A DNA stretch of 64,000 nt from Deltaproteobacteria bacterium (GCA_012517315.1 JAAYVE010000061.1:1-64000); one strand, 5' to 3'. Counted from the stretch's first letter, positions 34,697-43,650 are shown. Translations and numbers: made by a program. The notes: a model not told the origin generated them from the letters alone.

Positions 34697-36205
34697 ATGA
34701 ACAATGCCCTGCCTCTCGTCATTGCCATTCCCATGATCACGGCGGTGATTTCCCTGTTAGGCCGGCATCGGCCGGGCATGCAGAAAGGAGTGGGACTGGC
34801 CGGTTCCCTTGCGCTGCTCAGCACTTCCATCGCAATTCTCGCGGGTGTTCTCCTTGAAGGGATCCTTTCCGTCCAGATCGGCAACTGGCCTGCACCCTAC
34901 GGCATCACTCTCGTGGCCGACGTGCTGAGCAGCCTCCTCACCCTCGTCGCAGCCGTCGTCGTCCTTCTCGTCTCCATTGCATCGTGGACGGAAATCGATC
35001 CCGACCGGGTGGCCTTCGGTTACCACCCTCTCCTCCACATCCTCACCATGGGGATCTGCGGGTCTTTTCTCACGGGAGACGTCTTCAATCTGTACGTCTG
35101 GTTCGAGGTCATGCTCATCTCGTCTTTCGTCCTGCTTGGTTTCGGCGGGGAGAGAGCGCAATTGGAGGGCACCACCAAGTACGTCACCCTGAACCTCCTC
35201 TCGTCCACCCTTTTCCTGGCCGGCATCGGCGTGCTTTACGGCACCTTCGGGACGCTGAACATGGCGGACCTGGCCCTCCAATTGAGAGGACCCACGCACG
35301 CCCACCTCGCGGAGACGCTGGCCACCCTGTTCCTGCTGGCCTTCGGGATCAAGGCCGCCGTCTTCCCCTTGTTCTTCTGGCTGCCCGCGTCCTATCACAC
35401 CCCCCCCGTTCCCGTTTCCGCCGTCTTCGCAGGGCTCCTCACCAAGGTGGGTATCTATGCTCTTGTGCGCTTCTTCACCCTCATTTTCTCTGGGGATGCG
35501 GCGGTCATGCACCGGATCATTCTTGTCCTGGCGGCGTTCACCATGGTGGTGGGCATCCTTGGGGCCCTCCCCCAAAGAGATTTTCGCAGAATTGTCTCGT
35601 TCAATCTCATCAGCCACATCGGGACGCTTCTGGTGGGTCTGGGCATCTTCACTCCCCTCGCCCTTGCGGGAACCGTCTTTTACCTCATGCACGACATCGT
35701 CACGAAGACGTGCCTTTTCCTCTTCACCAGCATCGTTCAACGCCTGGGAGGTTGCGCGGACATCGGGAAATTGGGAGGCCTGTATCGGTCCCATCCCTTC
35801 ATGGCTCTGCTCTTTCTTCTTGCGGCCCTCTCCGTCGGGGGGATTCCTCCCCTGTCCGGCTTTTGGGGAAAGCTCATCCTGGTCCAGGCGGGCATTGCGG
35901 AAAAGGAATACTGGCTTGTGGCCGCAGTTTTCGGTGCGGGATTTCTCACCCTTTACTCCATGAGCACCCTCTGGTCTGAGGTGTTCTGGAAGGACCGGCC
36001 TGAGGCGATCGGAGATCCCGAGTGCGAGTGCGTCGGAAGAACCTTTCTTCCCTTGTCCCTCGTGACGCCCATTGGTATCCTGGTTTTTCTGATCGTTGTC
36101 ATGGGAATCTGGCCAAGCCCTTTTTTCCACCTGGCGGAACTGGCCGCGCGGCAACTTTCCGACCCCCAAATGTATATTCAGAAGATCCTGCAGGGGAAAC
36201 CATGA
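34697..36205 (+). CDS. mrpD: Mrp antiporter subunit D (NuoM/N-like)
   Basis: 502 residues, about 14 membrane helices, a proton-pumping antiporter-like subunit. Motifs: VWFEVMLISSFVLLGFGG, FGIKAAVFPLFFWLPASYHT, PPVPVSAVFAGLLTKVGIYA and HDIVTKTCLFLFTSIVQRLG, with the conserved Glu, Lys and Pro of the NuoL/M/N family. It overlaps mrpE by four bases. Confidence 0.93.
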   Translation: MNNALPLVIAIPMITAVISLLGRHRPGMQKGVGLAGSLALLSTSIAILAGVLLEGILSVQIGNWPAPYGITLVADVLSSLLTLVAAVVVLLVSIASWTEIDPDRVAFGYHPLLHILTMGICGSFLTGDVFNLYVWFEVMLISSFVLLGFGGERAQLEGTTKYVTLNLLSSTLFLAGIGVLYGTFGTLNMADLALQLRGPTHAHLAETLATLFLLAFGIKAAVFPLFFWLPASYHTPPVPVSAVFAGLLTKVGIYALVRFFTLIFSGDAAVMHRIILVLAAFTMVVGILGALPQRDFRRIVSFNLISHIGTLLVGLGIFTPLALAGTVFYLMHDIVTKTCLFLFTSIVQRLGGCADIGKLGGLYRSHPFMALLFLLAALSVGGIPPLSGFWGKLILVQAGIAEKEYWLVAAVFGAGFLTLYSMSTLWSEVFWKDRPEAIGDPECECVGRTFLPLSLVTPIGILVFLIVVMGIWPSPFFHLAELAARQLSDPQMYIQKILQGKP

Positions 36206-36678
36206 GCATGTTCCTTCTCAACATCGTTTTTGCGATCATATGGATGGTCATCACGGGATTGTTCAAACCGGAGAACTTCCTGGGGGGATTCGCCATTGCA
36301 TACCTCATCCTCTGGCTCCTGCACGACGCCATCGGGGGCCCTTCCTCGTACTTTTCAAAGGTGCGGCAGACCGCGGGATTCGTCGTCTTTTTCCTTAAGG
36401 AACTCTTCAAGGCAAACCTCCGAGTCGCCCGGGACGTTCTCACGATCACGCACCACATGCAACCCGGCGTGGTGGCCGTACCCCTGGACGTGGAAACGGA
36501 CCTTGAAATCACCCTTCTCGCCAACCTCATCACGTTGACGCCGGGGACGCTGAGCCTGGACGTGTCCGATGACCGCAAGATCCTCTATGTGCACGGGATG
36601 TACGTGAATGACCTGAAGCAGTTTCGAAAGGACATCAAGGAAGGTTTCGAACGGCGGGTGATGGAGTTGCTGCGATGA
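36202..36678 (+). CDS. mrpE: Mrp antiporter subunit E
   Basis: 158 residues; the ATG at 36202 overlaps the mrpD stop. N-terminal helices (FLLNIVFAIIWMVITGLFKP; FAIAYLILWLLHD) and the conserved cytosolic domain with NLITLTPGTLSLDVSDDRK and YVHGMYV identify the MrpE/MnhE family. It is required for assembly of the complex. Confidence 0.92.
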   Translation: MSMFLLNIVFAIIWMVITGLFKPENFLGGFAIAYLILWLLHDAIGGPSSYFSKVRQTAGFVVFFLKELFKANLRVARDVLTITHHMQPGVVAVPLDVETDLEITLLANLITLTPGTLSLDVSDDRKILYVHGMYVNDLKQFRKDIKEGFERRVMELLR

Positions 36679-36965
36679 CGAACATCCTCGGTGTAGCGTT
36701 ACCGGCGGCCATGCTCCTTCTCACTTCCACCATCTTCATGGCCTTTGTGCGGCTCATGAAAGGTCCTAGCTTCCCGGACCGGGTGGTGGCCCTGGACATC
36801 ATGACAACGGTTGCCATGGGCCTGATCGGACTCTACGCCATGGAGTCGGGGGAAGTGATCTTTCTGGATGTGGCCTTGTTCCTGGCCCTCGTATCCTTCC
36901 TGGGAACGGTGGCCTTTGCCTATTACGTGGAACGCAGACAACTCAGAACGGGGAGCGGGGAATGA
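36675..36965 (+). CDS. mrpF: Mrp antiporter subunit F
   Basis: 96 residues, three membrane helices. The signature FVRLMKGPSFPDRVVALDIM, with the Asp in the second helix, matches MrpF/MnhF, which is implicated in the ion path. It overlaps both neighbours by four bases. Confidence 0.92.
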   Translation: MTNILGVALPAAMLLLTSTIFMAFVRLMKGPSFPDRVVALDIMTTVAMGLIGLYAMESGEVIFLDVALFLALVSFLGTVAFAYYVERRQLRTGSGE

Positions 36966-37384
36966 TCCAGGATTTCCTTTGCACCACCTTGGTCTTCATC
37001 GGGACCCTTTTCATGATCGTCGCAGGGGTAGGGATCCTTCGCATGCCGGACCTCTTCATGAGAATGTCCTGCACGAGCAAAGCCACAACCCTGGGAATGG
37101 GATTCATCATGGCCGCCCTTGCCGTGCGCTTTCCTCACCTGGAAATCGCCACCCGGGCCCTCATCATCACCCTTTTCGCTCTCCTGACCGCACCTGTGGC
37201 GGCGCACATGATCGCCCGGGCTGCCTATGTCTCCGGGGTCCCCCTTTGGAAAAAGACGGTTGCAGATCAGCTCTGCAATCGCTATGACCGGTGCAGTTGC
37301 ACGCTTGAGAGCTGCCCCATCGTGGAAAACCCACCGGAAGAGGAGGAACGGGTGGACCCGGACCGGCAAGAACCACGAAAGTGA
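36962..37384 (+). CDS. mrpG: Mrp antiporter subunit G
   Basis: 140 residues. Membrane helices ALVFIGTLFMIVAGVG-type at the start and GILRMPDLFMRMSCTSKATT, then TAPVAAHMIARAAYVSGVPL, the standard MrpG/MnhG sequence. The last 35 residues form an acidic tail with three Cys (YDRCSCTLESCPIVENPPEE) longer than usual. It ends the operon and faces yggL, which is on the other strand. Confidence 0.91.
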   Translation: MIQDFLCTTLVFIGTLFMIVAGVGILRMPDLFMRMSCTSKATTLGMGFIMAALAVRFPHLEIATRALIITLFALLTAPVAAHMIARAAYVSGVPLWKKTVADQLCNRYDRCSCTLESCPIVENPPEEEERVDPDRQEPRK

Positions 37385-37469
37385 GAACCCGAGAGCGTCC
37401 CGGTGCCCCCGCCCCTGCAAATCAAAACAAGGGACGCCCCTCGCCTCCAGACCGCGTCGTTTTCGCCGT

Positions 37470-37859
37470 TCAAGCCGGCTCCATTCCCTCGCCCGAAGGT
37501 GCGTCCCCCCCCACCGGCTCCGAGGCAGGCGGCCACCCCCTGTTTTCGTACCAGGCGTCTCTCAGGTCACTCACCTCATATTCCAGCACCCGGGGGTGAT
37601 TCCTGAACCAGTTCTCCACTTCCTGGCGCTGCTCCTCAGTCACCGACCCGCGACCGTCCACGGCCACGAACCCATCCCATTCATGGTATCCGCTGCCTCC
37701 GAAGCCCAGACCGCGGGATTCCAGGGCCTCCTTGAAAAACTGGTCCAGGAAATTGTCCAGGTCCTCCTCGCCAATGTCCTGAGGAAGCCGGAACCGCACG
37801 TAAAAACCCATCTCTTTGAACTCTCCCTTGTGGAGCTTCTTGCGGAGACGCTTTTTCAT
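37470..37859 (-). CDS. yggL: YggL-family (DUF469) 50S ribosome-binding protein
   Basis: 129 residues; the ATG at 37859 follows AGGGAAGGC. The sequence starts KKRLRKKLHKGEFKEMGFYV and continues FRLPQDIGEEDLDNFLDQFF, with GGSGYHEWDGFVAVDGRGSV and VENWFRNHPRVLEYEVSDLR, all typical of YggL. The family binds the large ribosomal subunit and is thought to affect its assembly. The C-terminal 20 residues are an unconserved acidic tail. Confidence 0.85.
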   Translation of the reverse strand: MKKRLRKKLHKGEFKEMGFYVRFRLPQDIGEEDLDNFLDQFFKEALESRGLGFGGSGYHEWDGFVAVDGRGSVTEEQRQEVENWFRNHPRVLEYEVSDLRDAWYENRGWPPASEPVGGDAPSGEGMEPA

Positions 37860-38095
37860 TCTTTTGCCTTCCCTCTCCGGTCTTCGAGACCGCTCGTCAC
37901 GCATTTGAGAAATACGGAGCCGGTTTTCGCACCCGACCCCGCCCGTTTCCTTCCCTAAAGCCGTTGAGACGACGGGGCACCCATCACCCGACTCCCCGTC
38001 TCCTTAACACAACATGTCACCATGATCCATTCGATTCCATTGGACGCCGAAAGCAGTTGGTACGATCCATTCAGACCACTCAACACATCCCCCGC

Positions 38096-38117
38096 ATGCG
38101 GCGAGGGATCGCCGCAT
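38096..38117 (-). terminator. Probable terminator hairpin after the antiporter gene
   Basis: A perfect nine-pair stem (38096-38104 with 38109-38117) and a GGGA loop, 11 bases beyond the antiporter stop on the minus strand. There is no T run, so termination may need Rho. Confidence 0.5.
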
Positions 38118-38127
38118 CCCCCGTTTT

Positions 38128-39609
38128 CTACCAGTCATACAGAATTTCCCAATGGTCGTTGAAAGAGGGGTCCTCCATGCTGTAGCGATAGGCCATGGTT
38201 TTTCCGGTGCCGGGACCACTGCTCGTGTCTTCGCGCCAGTACCTCAGGTAGACGGCTGGAACCTGCTCGACTTGGGCGGGATCTTGAACCGATGGCTTCT
38301 GGAGCCACACTTCTTTTTTTTCGATCACTTTCCAGACGGTCCCGAAGCGCTTGCTCCGCACCCTTTCGCCCACCCGCGGCAGACCCAGGTTTTCCCGCAG
38401 TTCCTTGAAACGATAGAGGGTCATTCTCTCCCCGTACTCCAAGGTCTTGTCCCCGATCAACATGATCCCGATGGCCCCCAGGGGCGCGGTGACAAGGATG
38501 GACAGGACCGCAACGGCCAGGATCACCTCCCCGGAAGCCACCCCCGCCCCGAGGGGAATGGCGCCGATGGCCGCCTGGACGGTGGCCTTGGGGATGTAGG
38601 CCACCACGCAGAAGAGCTTTTCCTTCCAGTTGAGACCGGACCCGAGGAGGGAAACGCAGGTGCCCACACTTCTGAACACGAGTCCCACCGCAATGACCAC
38701 CAGACCCGCTAACCCGGCCTTCCAGGCCACCTGGACGTTCACCTGGGCCCCCACCAGGACGAAAAGTAGCAGTTCCGCGAAAATCCAAAGCTTCTTCAGC
38801 TTCTGGGAAATGATGTGGGCGATGGGTTCCGATTTTTCCAGGATGATGAAACCGATGGCCATGACCCCGAGGAGGCTCGCGATAGGGACCCATTTTTCCA
38901 GGGAGTGCTCGATCTGGGTGAGGACGATGGCCGTTCCCAGGACCACCAGGGTTCGCTTGGGAGGTCTCCAGTCATACCGGGTGAAGAGCTTGTAGAGGAA
39001 ATAGCCGGGGACGAGACCGATGAGGATGCCCAGGCCGATGGAGAGGGGAATCTCCCCCAGCTTCGCCCAGTAGTTCACTTCACCTCCCCCGTACATGCCG
39101 AGGAAGATGGAGAAAAGCACGATGACGAAAACGTCGTCCACCGACGATGCGGCCAGAACCAGGGTAGGAATTCCCTTCTTCACACCCAGGCCCCGGTCCA
39201 TGAAATCGATCATGAACGGCACGACGACGGCGGGGGAAACGGCCCCCAGGATGGCACCCAGCATGGCGGCCTCCACAAGGCTCATCCCCAGAAGCTTCGG
39301 TGCCACCAGTACGACCCCGGCGATTTCGAAGAGGGCCGGAACGCAACTCATGGAGATGGCCGCCCCCCCCACACGGTTGAGGGTGTCCTTGTGGAGTTCG
39401 AAGCCGGCCCGCAGCAGGATGACGATGAGGGCGATCCTTCGAAAGTCCCCGGATACCGTCATCATCTCCGGCGCAATGAGGTCCAGGACGTAGGGACCGC
39501 ACAAGACGCCGACGATGAGCATACCCAGGAGTCCGGGGAGCTTCATGCGCCGGAAGATCTGGTCTGCGGCCAGACCAAGGATGATGATGAGGGCCAAACT
39601 CCATGCCAT
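38128..39609 (-). CDS. CPA-type cation/proton antiporter under fluoride riboswitch control
   Basis: 493 residues; the ATG at 39609 follows AAAGGAGGAAC. About 12 membrane helices of the Na+/H+ exchanger fold: IIILGLAADQIFRRMKLPGL, GMLIVGVLCGPYVLDLIAPE, IALIVILLRAGFELHKDTLN, MLGAILGAVSPAVVVPFMID and LVLAASSVDDVFVIVLFSIF, where the SSVDD Asp pair fits the ion site. A soluble C-terminal tail of about 110 residues follows (LYRFKELRENLGLPRVGERV). The leader carries a fluoride aptamer and a terminator, so expression should rise with fluoride. Antiporters of this kind are among the gene classes known behind crcB-motif RNAs. It is divergent from the dynamin gene. Confidence 0.9.
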   Translation of the reverse strand: MAWSLALIIILGLAADQIFRRMKLPGLLGMLIVGVLCGPYVLDLIAPEMMTVSGDFRRIALIVILLRAGFELHKDTLNRVGGAAISMSCVPALFEIAGVVLVAPKLLGMSLVEAAMLGAILGAVSPAVVVPFMIDFMDRGLGVKKGIPTLVLAASSVDDVFVIVLFSIFLGMYGGGEVNYWAKLGEIPLSIGLGILIGLVPGYFLYKLFTRYDWRPPKRTLVVLGTAIVLTQIEHSLEKWVPIASLLGVMAIGFIILEKSEPIAHIISQKLKKLWIFAELLLFVLVGAQVNVQVAWKAGLAGLVVIAVGLVFRSVGTCVSLLGSGLNWKEKLFCVVAYIPKATVQAAIGAIPLGAGVASGEVILAVAVLSILVTAPLGAIGIMLIGDKTLEYGERMTLYRFKELRENLGLPRVGERVRSKRFGTVWKVIEKKEVWLQKPSVQDPAQVEQVPAVYLRYWREDTSSGPGTGKTMAYRYSMEDPSFNDHWEILYDW

Positions 39610-39708
39610 GGATGTTCCTCCTTTGGGATGGACGAGGGTTTGATTCCGGAGCGGCTCCCGTCCAGGCCTTGCCTCCACGCACGGAAGTCTCCGCCCCACA
39701 AAACAGAA

Positions 39709-39735
39709 AAACCCGCTCCGGCCTGGGGCGGGTTT
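39709..39735 (-). terminator. Intrinsic terminator in the antiporter leader (riboswitch expression platform)
   Basis: Read on the minus strand: an 11-pair stem (39725-39735 with 39709-39719, one G-T pair) with a five-base loop, followed by TTTTTCTGTTTT. It lies between the fluoride aptamer and the start codon, where a riboswitch-controlled terminator is expected. Confidence 0.8.
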
Positions 39736-39828
39736 CTCAAGAACTGTCGACTGGAGGTCTGCTCCCTGACGCCGTTTGCGGCGGGAGCGGTCATCACGCG
39801 CGCCGAAAGGACCAACCGCTCGAAACCA

Positions 39829-39888
39829 AGCAGAAGTCATCAGTCCGGAAATCTCTTCCCGGGCGGTTCAGGCAGACCTCATTGCCTT
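39829..39888 (-). promoter_or_regulatory. Fluoride riboswitch (crcB motif) of the antiporter gene
   Basis: On the minus strand AGGC-AATGAGGTCT-GCCT-GAACCGCC, then a CCGG/CCGG stem, then CTGATGACTTCTGC. This matches the crcB fold: P1 with the ATGAGG loop, the conserved AAC-GCC segment and the CTGATG strand. GAGGT in the first loop can pair with ACTTC after CTGATG. It sits about 12 bases after the predicted transcription start. Confidence 0.85.
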
Positions 39889-39907
39889 CCATCGAATGGG
39901 TAAGCCG

Positions 39908-39937
39908 CTTGTACCATTCTTTTCCGGGCCCGGTCAA
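39908..39937 (-). promoter_or_regulatory. Promoter of the antiporter transcript
   Basis: Minus strand TTGACC (39932-39937) and TACAAG (39908-39913) with an 18-base spacer, placing the start just before the fluoride aptamer. Confidence 0.6.
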
Positions 39938-40051
39938 CCCGCAGTGCGTTCCCTTCCCGGCGAAGGCTTCGAAGCAGCGGGAACCGGGAATGGTAACCCG
40001 AGGCAAAACCGTCCGCCGCCATCGTAACCCCTGGTGGGACCGCCCTTTCCC

Positions 40052-40080
40052 TTGACATGGAAGTCCGCTGTTTGCTAATG
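40052..40080 (+). promoter_or_regulatory. Promoter of the dynamin-like gene
   Basis: Perfect -35 TTGACA (40052-40057), a 17-base spacer and -10-like CTAATG (40075-40080). The predicted start is a few bases before the fluoride aptamer. Confidence 0.7.
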
Positions 40081-40093
40081 AATAGAACAAAAA

Positions 40094-40150
40094 TGGCGAT
40101 GAAGTTCGCCTTGAACCGCCCTGCGGGGACTTGGGGCTGATGACTTCTAC
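40094..40150 (+). promoter_or_regulatory. Fluoride riboswitch (crcB motif) of the dynamin-like gene
   Basis: Reads GGCGATGAAGTTCGCC, TTGAACCGCCC, a short GC stem, then GGGGCTGATGACTTCTAC. P1 is GGCG/CGCC, the loop holds ATGAAGT and its pseudoknot partner is ACTTC after CTGATG. The layout is nearly identical to the known fluoride aptamers. The last strand is shared with the following terminator, as expected for an on-switch. Confidence 0.92.
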
Positions 40151-40178
40151 TTTCGGGTGAGGGTAGGAGTTTTTTTTT
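40143..40178 (+). terminator. Riboswitch-controlled terminator before the dynamin-like gene
   Basis: ACTTCTAC (40143-40150) pairs with GTAGGAGT (40163-40170) in eight pairs, followed by eight more T. Its left arm overlaps the aptamer strand that pairs when fluoride is bound, so ligand should prevent termination. Confidence 0.85.
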
Positions 40179-40287
40179 GCCTCAGGACTCCTGCCCCATT
40201 GAGGGCTTTTCCCCCTCTGGGGATGCGTTGCCGCTCGATTTTGCGGCCAGTGTCTTGACCGGTTGCACCTGTCGAGAAAGGAAGGTC

Positions 40288-42090
40288 ATGTTGGATTATC
40301 CCAAAGTGAGAGACGGTCTGTTCGATGTCGCCGAGAGCCTCGCCCCGTACGTCCGCCCGGAGACGGTGGGCTCGTTGAAACACATCGAGGCGAAACTCCA
40401 GGAGGAAGCGTTCAATTTGGTCATCCTCGGGCAGTTCAAGAGGGGAAAGTCCACCTTCATCAACGCCCTCCTGGGGAAGGACATACTGCCTACCGCCATC
40501 GTCCCCCTCACTTCCGTCGTGACCATTCTCCGTTACGGTCCGGAACTGAGGGTCGAAGTGCAGTACCAGGACGACCGCAGGGAAACCGTCGCCCTGTCCC
40601 AAATCGCCTCCCTCATCACGGAACGGGAAAACCCCAAGAACGTGAAGGGAGTGAAGGAAGTCATCGTCTATTATCCCTCCCCATACCTCAAGGGAGGAGT
40701 CCGCATCATCGACACGCCCGGCGCAGGCTCCGTGTACAGCCACAACACGGATGTGGCCTACAGGTTTCTTCCTTACGTGGACGCCGGCATATTCGTGGTT
40801 TCCGCCGACCCGCCCCTTTCCAAGAGCGAGCACCAGTTCCTCCAGGATGTGCGGGAGCACGTGGACAAGCTTTTCTTCGTGCTGAACAAGATCGATCAGG
40901 TGAGCGACGCGGACCGCCAGGAAGCCCTCGACTTCACCCTCCGCATCTTGGAAGAGGACCTGGGAGCCGGCAAGGTCAAAATCTACCCTTTGTCCGCACG
41001 GTGGGCCCTCGAAGGGAAAAAAAGCAACAACGGAGAAATGCTGCGGCAAAGCCTGCTTCCAGACTTCGAAAAAAGCCTCCAGGAGTTCCTCGTTCATGAA
41101 AAGGGCAAGGTCTTTCTGCGCTCCATCATGAACAGCCTGCGGAAGCTCATTTCCGACGAGACGATCTCGTTCCAATTGGAGCAGGAGGCCATCAAGCTCC
41201 CCCTGGAAGAACTATCCGCCAAGATCGCCCGGTTCGAGCAGGAAATCCAGTCCATTTCCAAGGACCGCGAGAACAACCAATACCTCCTCAAGGGGCATCT
41301 GAACAAGATCATCGCCCAGCTGGACGAAGAGATCGGGCATTTCAAGCGGGAACGACAGCCTGTCTTGCAGGAGGAGCTGGAAGCCGAATACGTGCGCAAA
41401 ACCCGGCGGGGAGGAGGTCGATTGCGGGAAGAATTGGAGGAGTTCGCGTTCCAGGCCATTAAAAGGACCTTCAACGAATGGCGCGTGCAATTGACGGACA
41501 CGATTGCGTCACGGCTTGAGGACGCCCACCGCGAATTCGCCGAGAAGGTGAACGAGACGATCGAACGCATTCTGACCCTCACCGGCAGCATCTTCGATCT
41601 CAAGCTCAAACCGTTCACTTCCGTGGAAAAGCTGAGCAAGAAGAGCGAGTTCTATTTTCTTCTCAAAGACGACCCGGTCGGGCTCGAATTGATCCAGCTG
41701 GCGGTGACCTCGGCGCTTCCCCAGTTCATGGCGAAAAAGATGATCCTTAAGAACATGAAAACCTCGGTTGCGGAACTCTTGGACCGCCATTGCGGGCGCG
41801 TTCGTTACGACTTGGTCAACCGGGTGGGAAAAACCGTGAAGGACTTCCAGAATTCCCTCAACGAAAAAATCGACATGACCCTGGAGGGGATCCGGCTCTC
41901 CTTCCAAAAAGCCGTCGCCCTCCACCAGAGCGGCAAGGTGGACGTGGAAAAGAGCATGAACGAGCTGAGCGTGAAGCTCGGGTCCATTTCGGGTATTCAG
42001 GAGCAACTGCTTGCCTATGCCTCCGTGCTGAATCATGACGGTTCGAAAGCCCGGCAGGAAGGGCCGTTGCAGTCGGGCCCCGTCCACTGA
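40288..42090 (+). CDS. Bacterial dynamin-like GTPase
   Basis: 600 residues; the ATG at 40288 follows AAAGGAAGG. The GTPase domain has a P-loop GQFKRGKST (Gly48-Thr56), switch DTPGAGSVYSHN, and LNKID for guanine. The second half is long helical, coiled-coil stalk sequence (LEELSAKIARFEQEIQSISK; EELEAEYVRKTRRGGGRLRE) with an apolar stretch VGLELIQLAVTSALPQFMAK that could be a membrane paddle. Bacterial dynamins bind and remodel or protect membranes. It has its own promoter, fluoride riboswitch and terminator, suggesting it is made when fluoride rises, perhaps for membrane protection. That link is inference. Confidence 0.9.
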   Translation: MLDYPKVRDGLFDVAESLAPYVRPETVGSLKHIEAKLQEEAFNLVILGQFKRGKSTFINALLGKDILPTAIVPLTSVVTILRYGPELRVEVQYQDDRRETVALSQIASLITERENPKNVKGVKEVIVYYPSPYLKGGVRIIDTPGAGSVYSHNTDVAYRFLPYVDAGIFVVSADPPLSKSEHQFLQDVREHVDKLFFVLNKIDQVSDADRQEALDFTLRILEEDLGAGKVKIYPLSARWALEGKKSNNGEMLRQSLLPDFEKSLQEFLVHEKGKVFLRSIMNSLRKLISDETISFQLEQEAIKLPLEELSAKIARFEQEIQSISKDRENNQYLLKGHLNKIIAQLDEEIGHFKRERQPVLQEELEAEYVRKTRRGGGRLREELEEFAFQAIKRTFNEWRVQLTDTIASRLEDAHREFAEKVNETIERILTLTGSIFDLKLKPFTSVEKLSKKSEFYFLLKDDPVGLELIQLAVTSALPQFMAKKMILKNMKTSVAELLDRHCGRVRYDLVNRVGKTVKDFQNSLNEKIDMTLEGIRLSFQKAVALHQSGKVDVEKSMNELSVKLGSISGIQEQLLAYASVLNHDGSKARQEGPLQSGPVH

Positions 42091-42394
42091 CCCTGCAGCG
42101 GGGTCGAGGAGATAAATCCGGTTGGTGCGGGCATCCAGGCTTCGTGAAAGATGCGTGGCCATCTCCCATCTTTTGACGTTGCCTCGGACCGCCGAGGTTT
42201 CTTGCGGGGATACCCGATCGGGGGCGCAAACGCCGAAGATCCCCGTAGGCCCCTGTCTTGTGAGGCCGCATGAGCCTCCCGGCCCCCTTCATTTTTTTCC
42301 TTGCGACCACCGATTTCCCTCATTTAAATGCTCACATCACCGATGGGGTGCGGTTTCTCTATGGGCGAATGCTTGAAAGACTCAACAGGGAGCA
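42091..42394. other. 304-base leader region before the TauE/SafE gene
   Basis: No gene. Several GC-rich inverted repeats are present (for example around 42196-42250), so the transcript leader may be structured, but I could not match it to a known riboswitch, including the fluoride motif. Confidence 0.4.
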
Positions 42395-43408
42395 GTGCAG
42401 CTTTTCGGCCGATTCGGGAGGGCAAAGATAGAGCTTCTGGACCTTCTTCACGTGACGTTTCGGGTCTCCGGCGTTGAAACCTGGGTGTTTTTGCCGCCGC
42501 TTGTAGCCTTCATCGTCTCCACCGTCACCTCCATGGGGGGGGTCTCGGGGGCGTTTCTCCTCCTGCCTTTCCAGGTGAGTGTCCTGCGCTTTGTGACGCC
42601 GTCGGTGAGCGCCACCAATTTCGTGTTCAACATCGTGGCCATCCCCAGCGGAGTTTACCGTTACCTCAAGGAAGGCCGCATGGCCTGGCCCCTGACGTGG
42701 GTGGTGATCATCGGGACCCTCCCCGGCGTGTTCATCGGGTACTACCTGAGGGTGCTCTACCTTCCCGACCCCAGGTCCTTTAAGTTCTTCGTGGGCCTGG
42801 TGCTCCTCTATATCGGGCTCCGCCTTCTCTACGAAATGACGGAACGCTCCCAGAGGGGGAAGAAAGAAATGAAAGCCCTGGAAGAGAAATTCAACCAACA
42901 CGTGAAACAACTCAAGGAGCAGCACTCAGCCAGACTCTCCGCAGGACTTCCTTCGGCTGCGGTGGTGAAAACCGTGTCCTGGTCCCTGTCGCGAGTCGAG
43001 TACGATTTCTGGGGGCACCGGTTTTCCTTCAGCACTCCCGCAATGTTCACCCTGGCTTTCGTCGTGGGAATCATCGGGGGTACATACGGGATCGGGGGCG
43101 GAGCAATCATCGCCCCCTTCTGCGTTGCGGTCTTTCACCTGCCCGTGTACACCGTCGCCGGGGCGGCCCTCCTGGGGACCTTCCTCACGTCCATTGCCGG
43201 GGTTTTCTTTTATAGTGTCATGCCGTCCAACCTCCCATGCGCCCCCGACTGGCCCCTGGGTTTCCTCTTCGGCGCCGGGGGCGTTGCCGGGATGTACGTG
43301 GGTGCCAGGCTCCAGAAATACGTTCCCCAGAAATATCTCAAGCTCATCCTGGGACTCATCATCACCTTTCTTGCGGGCAATTACATCGTGCAGTTCTTCA
43401 ACCGGTGA
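42395..43408 (+). CDS. TauE/SafE-family anion permease
   Basis: 337 residues. Two halves of about four membrane helices each carry the family repeats: FIVSTVTSMGGVSGAFLLLP with TPSVSATNFVFNIVAIPSGV, and AFVVGIIGGTYGIGGGAIIA with VAGAALLGTFLTSIAGVFFY. Between them is a charged cytosolic coil (KEMKALEEKFNQHVKQLKEQ), which lengthens the loop relative to small family members. TauE/SafE proteins export sulfite, sulfoacetate or other organic anions. Start GTG behind CAGGGAGCA; a later GTG is possible. It follows the dynamin gene after 304 bases. Confidence 0.85.
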   Translation: MQLFGRFGRAKIELLDLLHVTFRVSGVETWVFLPPLVAFIVSTVTSMGGVSGAFLLLPFQVSVLRFVTPSVSATNFVFNIVAIPSGVYRYLKEGRMAWPLTWVVIIGTLPGVFIGYYLRVLYLPDPRSFKFFVGLVLLYIGLRLLYEMTERSQRGKKEMKALEEKFNQHVKQLKEQHSARLSAGLPSAAVVKTVSWSLSRVEYDFWGHRFSFSTPAMFTLAFVVGIIGGTYGIGGGAIIAPFCVAVFHLPVYTVAGAALLGTFLTSIAGVFFYSVMPSNLPCAPDWPLGFLFGAGGVAGMYVGARLQKYVPQKYLKLILGLIITFLAGNYIVQFFNR

Positions 43409-43650
43409 CCCAGAGGGACCGTCTGTTCTCAACGAAGCGGGGCGCGGGAGAAAGCGGCGGGCATGGCGCTCGGTCCGGGGAAAACCAAAACCCCCTTCTC
43501 CCACTTACCGTAGATGCCGCAGGTTTGTGCCGGAAAACCGGGAAATGCATTGACGGAATATGGGGAGCATGGCCCTCATTTCTTGTTCCCTTTTTGCTGG
43601 ACTTTGTCTTCATCCTGGGATAGGAAAGACTCCCAAGGAGGAAGCCCATC

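Noticed and set aside
34757-36169. 470-codon minus-strand frame opposite mrpD
   Set aside because: Charged low-complexity translation opposite a clear membrane protein gene; a codon-composition artefact.
42091-42394. A third fluoride or a molybdenum-cofactor riboswitch before the TauE/SafE gene
   Set aside because: There are GC-rich stems, but the conserved bases of these motifs could not be lined up.
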